Assembly (NCBI GenBank): GCA_026002935.1
Contig: BPGH01000001.1
Location: 2,281,965 to 2,345,964 of the forward strand
Direction of reading: 5' to 3'
Source of the DNA: Acidimicrobiia bacterium
GTDB taxonomy: Bacteria; Actinomycetota; Acidimicrobiia; IMCC26256; PALSA-610
DNA length: 64,000 nt
Part shown: positions 59,407 through 64,000 of the stretch, one piece after another
Numbering within the stretch: position 1 is the stretch's first letter
Layout of the letters: each line of letters opens with the position of its first letter
Notes under the pieces: generated by a model
The model's input: only the letters and a program-made list of their open reading frames with translations
Told to the model about the DNA's origin: nothing
Database searches by the model: none
Program-made: the position numbers and the translations under genes

Positions 59407-60939
59407 TCAGACGGGCGGCACGCCGTGGCGCCGCCCGAAGTCCTCGCGGACCCGGCCGGTCGCGAGGGCGAGCCGGCGCGCGAGCTCGCCGCGCAGGTCC
59501 TCCGGCTGCACCACCGCGTCCACGACGAGCTCCGCCGCGAGGCGCAGCAGGTCGACGTCCTGCTCGTACTCGGCGCGGCGCGCCGCGACGTACGCCTCCC
59601 GCTCGGCCGGGTCCTCGATCGCGTGGATCCGGTTGTAGAACACCGCGTTGACCGCGGGCTCGGGGCCCATGACCGCGATCTGCGCGCCGGGCAGCGCCAG
59701 GCAGGCGTCGGGGTCGAACGCCGGGCCGCACATCGCGTACAGGCCGGCACCGTAGGCCTTGCGCACGATCACCGAGATCTTCGGCACCGTCGCCTCGGTC
59801 ACCGCCGTGATCATCTTCGCGCCGTGGCGGATGATCCCCTGCCGCTCGACCTGCGACCCGATCATGAACCCCGGCACGTCCGCGAGGAAGACGAGCGGCA
59901 CGTTGAACGCGTCGCACAGCCACACGAACCGGGCGGCCTTGTCGGCCGAGTCGACGAAGAGCACGCCGCCGAGGTGCTTCGGGTTGTTCGCGACGATCCC
60001 GACGGCGATGCCGCCGATCCGCGCGAACCCGACGATCAGCTCACGCGCCCACAGCGGCTTCAGCTCGAAGAACGAGCCGTCGTCCACCAACGCGTCGATC
60101 ACGTCGTGCATGTCGTACGCCCGCCGTTCCTCGGCGGGCACGACCTGCGCGATCGGCCGCGCCGACGGCGCCACCTCGCGTGGCACGTCGACCGGGGGCG
60201 GCAGCGTCCAGTTGGTCGGCAGGTACGACAGGTACCGGCGGGCCGCTTCGAGCGCCTCGGCGTCGTCCGCGCACAGGTTGTCGCCGCACCCGCTGACGGT
60301 CGCGTGCATGCGAGCCCCGCCCATCGTCTCGAGGTCGACCCGCTCGCCGATCACCGCCTCCGCCATGCGCGGCGAGCCGAGGTACATCGAGGCGTTCCCC
60401 TCGACCATGAAGACGACATCGCAGAACGCGGGGATGTACGCGCCACCCGCCGCCGAGGGCCCGAACAGGCAGCACACCTGCGGCACCCGGCCCGACAGGC
60501 GCACCTGGTTCGCGAAGATCCGCCCCGCCCCGCGCCGGCCCGGGAAGAGCTCCACCTGGTCGGTGATGCGCGCGCCGGCCGAGTCGACGAGGTAGACGAC
60601 CGGCAGTTCGTGCGCCAGGGCGTACTCGGTGAGCCGCACGATCTTCTCGACGGTGCGCGCCCCCCACGACCCGGCCTTGACGGTCGGGTCGTTGGCCATG
60701 ACGCACACCGGGCGGCCGTCGACGCGGCCGACGCCGGTCACGACACCGTCGGCCGGCAGGCCGTCCGCGAGCGCGTTGGCGAGCAGCCCGTCCTCGACGA
60801 AGCTGCCCTCGTCGAGCAGCAGCGCCAGCCGGTCGCGCACGAACAGCTTGCCCTGTCGGGCGAGCTTCTCACCCTCCCGGTCGAGGTTGCCCCGCAGCGC
60901 CCGCTGCGTGTGCGCGCGGACGCGCTCGCGGTCGCTCAC
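59407..60939 (-). CDS. Acyl-CoA carboxylase carboxyltransferase (beta) subunit
   Basis: A 510-residue biotin-dependent carboxyltransferase with the two crotonase-like domains. RDRLALLLDEGSFVE, GVGRVDGRPVCVMANDPTVKAGSWG, and in the second half VGFARIGGIAVGIVANNP and ADVPGFMIGSQVERQGIIRHGAK are standard. Its partner HMG-CoA lyase overlaps it by four bases (GTGA), pointing to methylcrotonyl-CoA carboxylase and leucine breakdown. The biotin carboxylase/carrier subunit is not in the window. Confidence 0.9.
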   Translation of the reverse strand: MSDRERVRAHTQRALRGNLDREGEKLARQGKLFVRDRLALLLDEGSFVEDGLLANALADGLPADGVVTGVGRVDGRPVCVMANDPTVKAGSWGARTVEKIVRLTEYALAHELPVVYLVDSAGARITDQVELFPGRRGAGRIFANQVRLSGRVPQVCCLFGPSAAGGAYIPAFCDVVFMVEGNASMYLGSPRMAEAVIGERVDLETMGGARMHATVSGCGDNLCADDAEALEAARRYLSYLPTNWTLPPPVDVPREVAPSARPIAQVVPAEERRAYDMHDVIDALVDDGSFFELKPLWARELIVGFARIGGIAVGIVANNPKHLGGVLFVDSADKAARFVWLCDAFNVPLVFLADVPGFMIGSQVERQGIIRHGAKMITAVTEATVPKISVIVRKAYGAGLYAMCGPAFDPDACLALPGAQIAVMGPEPAVNAVFYNRIHAIEDPAEREAYVAARRAEYEQDVDLLRLAAELVVDAVVQPEDLRGELARRLALATGRVREDFGRRHGVPPV

Positions 60940-61856
60940 GCGCCCGCCTCGTGGCGGCGCGTGCGCGGCCCGGCGTGCAGCATGGCGCTCGGCAGGTCGC
61001 GCCCGACGATCTCCCCCGCGAGGCGGGCGCAGCCGATCAGCGCCTCCAGGTCGATCCCGGTGCCGACGCCCATGTCGTGGAGCATGTGCACGAGGTCCTC
61101 GGTGACCGCGTTGCCGGACGCGCCGGGCGCGTACGGGCAGCCGCCGAGACCGCCGACCGACGCGTCGAACCGCGTCACGCCGCGCTCCAGGGCGGCGACC
61201 ACGTTCGCGAGCGCGGTGCCGCGCGTGTCGTGGAAGTGCAGGGCGACGCGCCCGGGTGCGATGCCCGCCCGCTCCAGCGCGTCGAGGAGGTCGTGGACCC
61301 GGCGCGGCGTGGCCATCCCGGTCGTGTCGCCGAACGACAGGGCGTCCGCGCCCGCGTCGAGCAGGAGCCCGGCGAGCTGCGCGACGCGCTCGGGGGCGAC
61401 GTCACCCTCGTAGGGGCACCCGAACGCGGTCGAGACGATCGCCTCGACCGGCACCCCCTCGCCGTGGGCGAGGGTCACCACGTCGCGGGCCGCGATCACC
61501 GAGTCGGCGACGCCGCGCCGGACGTTGGCGCGGTTGTGGGTCTCCGACGCGCTCACGACCAGCTCGAGCTCGTCGGCCCGGGCCGCGAGCGCGCGCTCGG
61601 CACCCCTCGCGTTGGGGACCAGCGCGCGGTACGCGACTCCCGGGCGCCGCGCGATCCGTGCCATCACCTCCTCGGCGCCGGCCATCGCGGGGATCGCGTC
61701 GGGCCGCACGAACGACGCGGCCTCGATCCGGCGCAGCCCCGTCGCGGACAACGCGTCGATCAGCCGGACGCGCGCCGCGACCGGCACCGGCTCCTCGTTC
61801 TGGAGGCCGTCGCGGGGGCCGACCTCGCGCACCTCGACCTGGTCGGGCCAGCGCAC
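60936..61856 (-). CDS. Hydroxymethylglutaryl-CoA lyase
   Basis: A 306-residue HMGL-like TIM barrel. EVREVGPRDGLQNE carries the metal and catalytic residues; SASETHNRANVRRG and HFHDTRGTALANV supply further metal-binding histidines; GGLGGCPYAPGASGNAVTED has the conserved catalytic Cys loop. It splits HMG-CoA into acetyl-CoA and acetoacetate, the last step of leucine degradation. The GTG at 61856 is six bases from a TAGCCT box (61868-61863). Confidence 0.94.
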   Translation of the reverse strand: MRWPDQVEVREVGPRDGLQNEEPVPVAARVRLIDALSATGLRRIEAASFVRPDAIPAMAGAEEVMARIARRPGVAYRALVPNARGAERALAARADELELVVSASETHNRANVRRGVADSVIAARDVVTLAHGEGVPVEAIVSTAFGCPYEGDVAPERVAQLAGLLLDAGADALSFGDTTGMATPRRVHDLLDALERAGIAPGRVALHFHDTRGTALANVVAALERGVTRFDASVGGLGGCPYAPGASGNAVTEDLVHMLHDMGVGTGIDLEALIGCARLAGEIVGRDLPSAMLHAGPRTRRHEAGA

Positions 61857-61894
61857 GGAGCCAGGCTACAAGCCGCCCCTCCGGGCGCCGGCGC

Positions 61895-63682
61895 CTACTC
61901 GACGATGCGCACCGGCTCGCCCGAGAGCGTCGCGACCCACGTGCTGGTGTCGACGACGAGCCCGGCGGTGTCGAAGCGGAGCTTGAGCCAGCACTCGTCG
62001 GCACGCGTGGCGTCACACGTGTACGCGGGCGCGGCCGGGATCGGGACCTCCACCGTCACGTACTGGCCGTTGTACCCGGCGCGCGTCACGCCCGCGATCG
62101 TGCACCCGGCGGACGTCGCAACGGGGCCGCCCCAGGGCGCCGCGCCCGGCCGCCACGGCGCGGGCCGCGGGCCCGACTCGCCCGGTGGCGGGGTGTACCG
62201 GCAGCCGTCCATCGGGACCGGTGGCGCGGCGGGCGGACGCGCCGGACCCGGCTGGCGCAGGACCTGCAGGGACATCGACTCGCCGGCGGTGAGGTCGCGC
62301 AGGTCGCCCGTGTCGAACAAGGTGACCGTGAGCACCCGATCGACCGAGCTGGGCGGGACGCGCGCGAGGAAGAACTCGCCCGAGCTGGCGCTGCGGTTCG
62401 TGTACACCGCCATCCGGTCGACCGCGCCCACGGTGACCGACGGGTCGGAGAAGGCCGAGCCGCCCGTGTGCGCGCGGATCGCGAACCGGTTGAGGCCGTG
62501 CGTCCCCGGCGCGGTCGAGACCCGCAGCACGTAGCGGCCCGGCGCGCTCGGACCGCCCGCGGGGCACAGCGGCGACCAGTCGTGCAGCGTCGCGTACGTG
62601 CCGTCGGCCGCCGCGTCGCGCGCGAGGAGTGCGTTGAAGTGGCCCTCGTAGGTGCGCGGCCCGCACACCGGTGCCGTGTTCGCCTCGTTGTCGTAGGGGT
62701 TCGACGGGGTCGCGTCGGGCGGGTACAGCACGTAGGTCGTGTCGTTGGCGAGGCCCGCCGCGTCCATGCGCGCCTCGGCGGTCGCGACGTCCCCGGCGGC
62801 CGCCGGGTCGCGGTACCACGGGTCCTCCCAACCCCGGAACCGCACGTACTGGTCGCCCGCGCAGTACTCGTCGGCGGCCGGGTCGAGCCGGGCCGGGTAC
62901 CCCTCGTCCGCCCACACCTGCGCGAGCGCCGCGTGCCCGCACGCCGGGTGCGGACCGCCGCCCCACGTGTCGACGTACGCGGGGTCGAACAGGTCGACCC
63001 GCAGCTCGCCACCTCCCCGCTTGTCGATCACGAAGTACTGCGCGGCCTCGTGGTCGGGGTTGGCCGCGCCGACCGGGCAGCTGTCGACCGGCTGGTTCGT
63101 GCCGCCGAGCCACTCGAACGACGACGGGTCGGACCTCGGCTCGTCGCACCAGTCGCTGAGCGCCGCGTCGCCCGCGCCCTTGACCGTGAGCGGCCCGGCG
63201 ACCGTCGCCCAGTACCACGGCTGCGCCGGTCCCGTGCCCGGCGTGTTGCCGAACGTGCTGAACGGGCTGCCCATCACCACCGGCGGGTCGTACTCGGCGA
63301 CGGCGCGGCGCGTCACGCCGATCGAGTCGATCCCGAACACCTTGCCGAAGAAGGTCTCGACGCGCGCCCGCACCTCCACCTCGAGCTGGGTGGGGAGCGG
63401 CCGCGGCGCGAAGGAGATCGCCGCGTCGGGCACCGCGACGTTGCGCTTGACGACCTCGCGCGCCTCGTCGCGCGCGCCGGCCGGGTCGTCGGGCAGGAAC
63501 TGCACGCCGGCGAGCGCGCCGGCGTCGGCCGCGTTCTGCACCTTCTGGGCCATCGAGTAGCCGACGAGGACGTCGACCGCGAGCGCGGCGACGCCGAGCA
63601 GCACCAGGATCACGACCGCGAACCACACGAGGACGAAGCCCTCTTCGCGGGTGGGTCGCGGCGCGGGCGCCGCCGGGGTCAC
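61895..63682 (-). CDS. TadG-like protein with large extracellular domain
   Basis: A 595-residue protein. The N-terminus (REEGFVLVWFAVVILVLLGVAALAVDVLVGYSMAQKVQNAADAGALAG) is the TadG/TadE-type prepilin-like segment: one transmembrane helix followed by the conserved NAADAGALAG motif. The remaining ~540 residues form a large extracellular region with many paired cysteines and acidic residues, and no recognised catalytic motif. Such proteins belong to Flp/Tad pilus systems for adhesion. It overlaps the next gene by four bases. Confidence 0.84.
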   Translation of the reverse strand: MTPAAPAPRPTREEGFVLVWFAVVILVLLGVAALAVDVLVGYSMAQKVQNAADAGALAGVQFLPDDPAGARDEAREVVKRNVAVPDAAISFAPRPLPTQLEVEVRARVETFFGKVFGIDSIGVTRRAVAEYDPPVVMGSPFSTFGNTPGTGPAQPWYWATVAGPLTVKGAGDAALSDWCDEPRSDPSSFEWLGGTNQPVDSCPVGAANPDHEAAQYFVIDKRGGGELRVDLFDPAYVDTWGGGPHPACGHAALAQVWADEGYPARLDPAADEYCAGDQYVRFRGWEDPWYRDPAAAGDVATAEARMDAAGLANDTTYVLYPPDATPSNPYDNEANTAPVCGPRTYEGHFNALLARDAAADGTYATLHDWSPLCPAGGPSAPGRYVLRVSTAPGTHGLNRFAIRAHTGGSAFSDPSVTVGAVDRMAVYTNRSASSGEFFLARVPPSSVDRVLTVTLFDTGDLRDLTAGESMSLQVLRQPGPARPPAAPPVPMDGCRYTPPPGESGPRPAPWRPGAAPWGGPVATSAGCTIAGVTRAGYNGQYVTVEVPIPAAPAYTCDATRADECWLKLRFDTAGLVVDTSTWVATLSGEPVRIVE

Positions 63683-64000
63683 GGGACCGTCGCCGCGCAC
63701 TGCGTCCCCGGCACGGGCTCGAGGGCCATGACCGTGTTCGAGGTGATCGTGACACCGCCGGAGAGGTTGAGCGGCAGGCCGGTGATCCAGTCGTGCCCGA
63801 CCGCGAGGAACACGCCGACCCGGTCGGTCGCGCCCGCGCACGCGTCCCGCTCGGCCGGCTCCCACGGGTCGCCGCCGTCGCGGACGAACCGGCCCGGCGG
63901 CACCGCCGTGTCCCACCGGTAGACCGCGCAGTTGCCGGCGGCGAGGCAGGCGCCCGCCGAGGCGAGCTCGGTGCCGGTGAACTCGTAGACGAGCGCGAGC
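63679..64000 (-). CDS. TadE-like pilus assembly protein, C-terminal part
   Basis: Only the last ~106 residues are present; the frame is open at the right edge. The segment GVFLAVGHDWITGLPLNLSGGVTITSNTVMALEP ending in ATVP resembles the C-terminal, extracellular part of TadE-family pseudopilins, and the translational overlap with the TadG-like gene (GTGA) supports this. Four cysteines are visible. Confidence 0.75.
   Translation of the reverse strand, partial: LALVYEFTGTELASAGACLAAGNCAVYRWDTAVPPGRFVRDGGDPWEPAERDACAGATDRVGVFLAVGHDWITGLPLNLSGGVTITSNTVMALEPVPGTQCAATVP

Noticed and set aside
1-64000. CRISPR arrays, insertion sequences, rRNA genes or prophage
   Set aside because: No regularly spaced repeats, transposase or integrase motifs, or rRNA sequence were seen anywhere in the window.
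1-64000. Long open frames on the strand opposite most genes
   Set aside because: Very high G+C suppresses stop codons, so nearly every gene has an antisense or alternate-frame shadow; these are rich in Arg, Ala, Gly and Pro and have no recognisable domains.

Overview
The window is very G+C-rich DNA from an actinomycete-type bacterium (Actinomycetota). The main reason is a complete Pup-proteasome locus: Mpa/ARC ATPase, Dop, Pup, PrcB, PrcA, PafA and PafB/PafC. The order trmI - marP-like - mpa - dop - pup - prcB - prcA - pafA - pafB - pafC - tatA - tatC - helY is close to the Mycobacterium arrangement. A second block, gcvH - garA-like FHA - ftsR-like MerR - bifunctional nuclease - MerR, is also classic for the phylum. 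No mycolate-type or PE/PPE genes are seen. An FCS-type zinc-finger protein, a DUF3866 protein inside the Pup locus and a tandem ThyX suggest a deep lineage such as Acidimicrobiia; that placement is inference.

Layout. 1-13.3 kb: tail of trmI, MarP-like protease, ferredoxin, then the Pup-proteasome locus with an extra polytopic membrane protein between pup and prcB and a DUF3866 gene between pafA and pafB. 13.3-25.3 kb: signal peptidase, GDPD phosphodiesterase, Tat translocase, HelY helicase, a double-domain ThyX, a 0.5 kb non-coding gap, DUF4193 zinc ribbon and apolipoprotein N-acyltransferase. 25.3-32 kb: small accessory genes, oligoendopeptidase F and oxidoreductases. 32-40.3 kb (minus strand): gcvT, a nuclease-fold protein, MerR, BFN nuclease, Hpt, FtsR-like MerR, GarA-like FHA, gcvH, a bifunctional-looking mannose-1-phosphate guanylyltransferase and a CDP-alcohol phosphatidyltransferase. 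40.3-50 kb: gamma-glutamyltransferase, acyl-CoA ligase, an atypical SDR, a MoxR/VWA/XdhC maturation module without a visible molybdenum enzyme, D-aminoacylase-type amidohydrolase and PhyH dioxygenase. 50-58.7 kb: cell-envelope genes (OafA-type acyltransferase, polytopic membrane protein, beta-propeller/Ig secreted protein, beta-helix lipoprotein). 59-64 kb: tRNA-Pro(GGG), leucine/acyl-CoA catabolism genes and Tad-type pilin-like proteins running off the right edge.

Two window-wide signals matter. First, many gene starts carry a TAnnnT box 6-7 bp before the start codon, the pattern expected for leaderless transcription; two divergent gene pairs hold two facing boxes in only 31 and 37 bp. Second, four otherwise intact conserved genes (marP, mpa, DUF3866, sugar-lactone oxidase) each carry a single-base frameshift at a C or G homopolymer. 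This points to sequencing error in an assembly rather than to gene decay.
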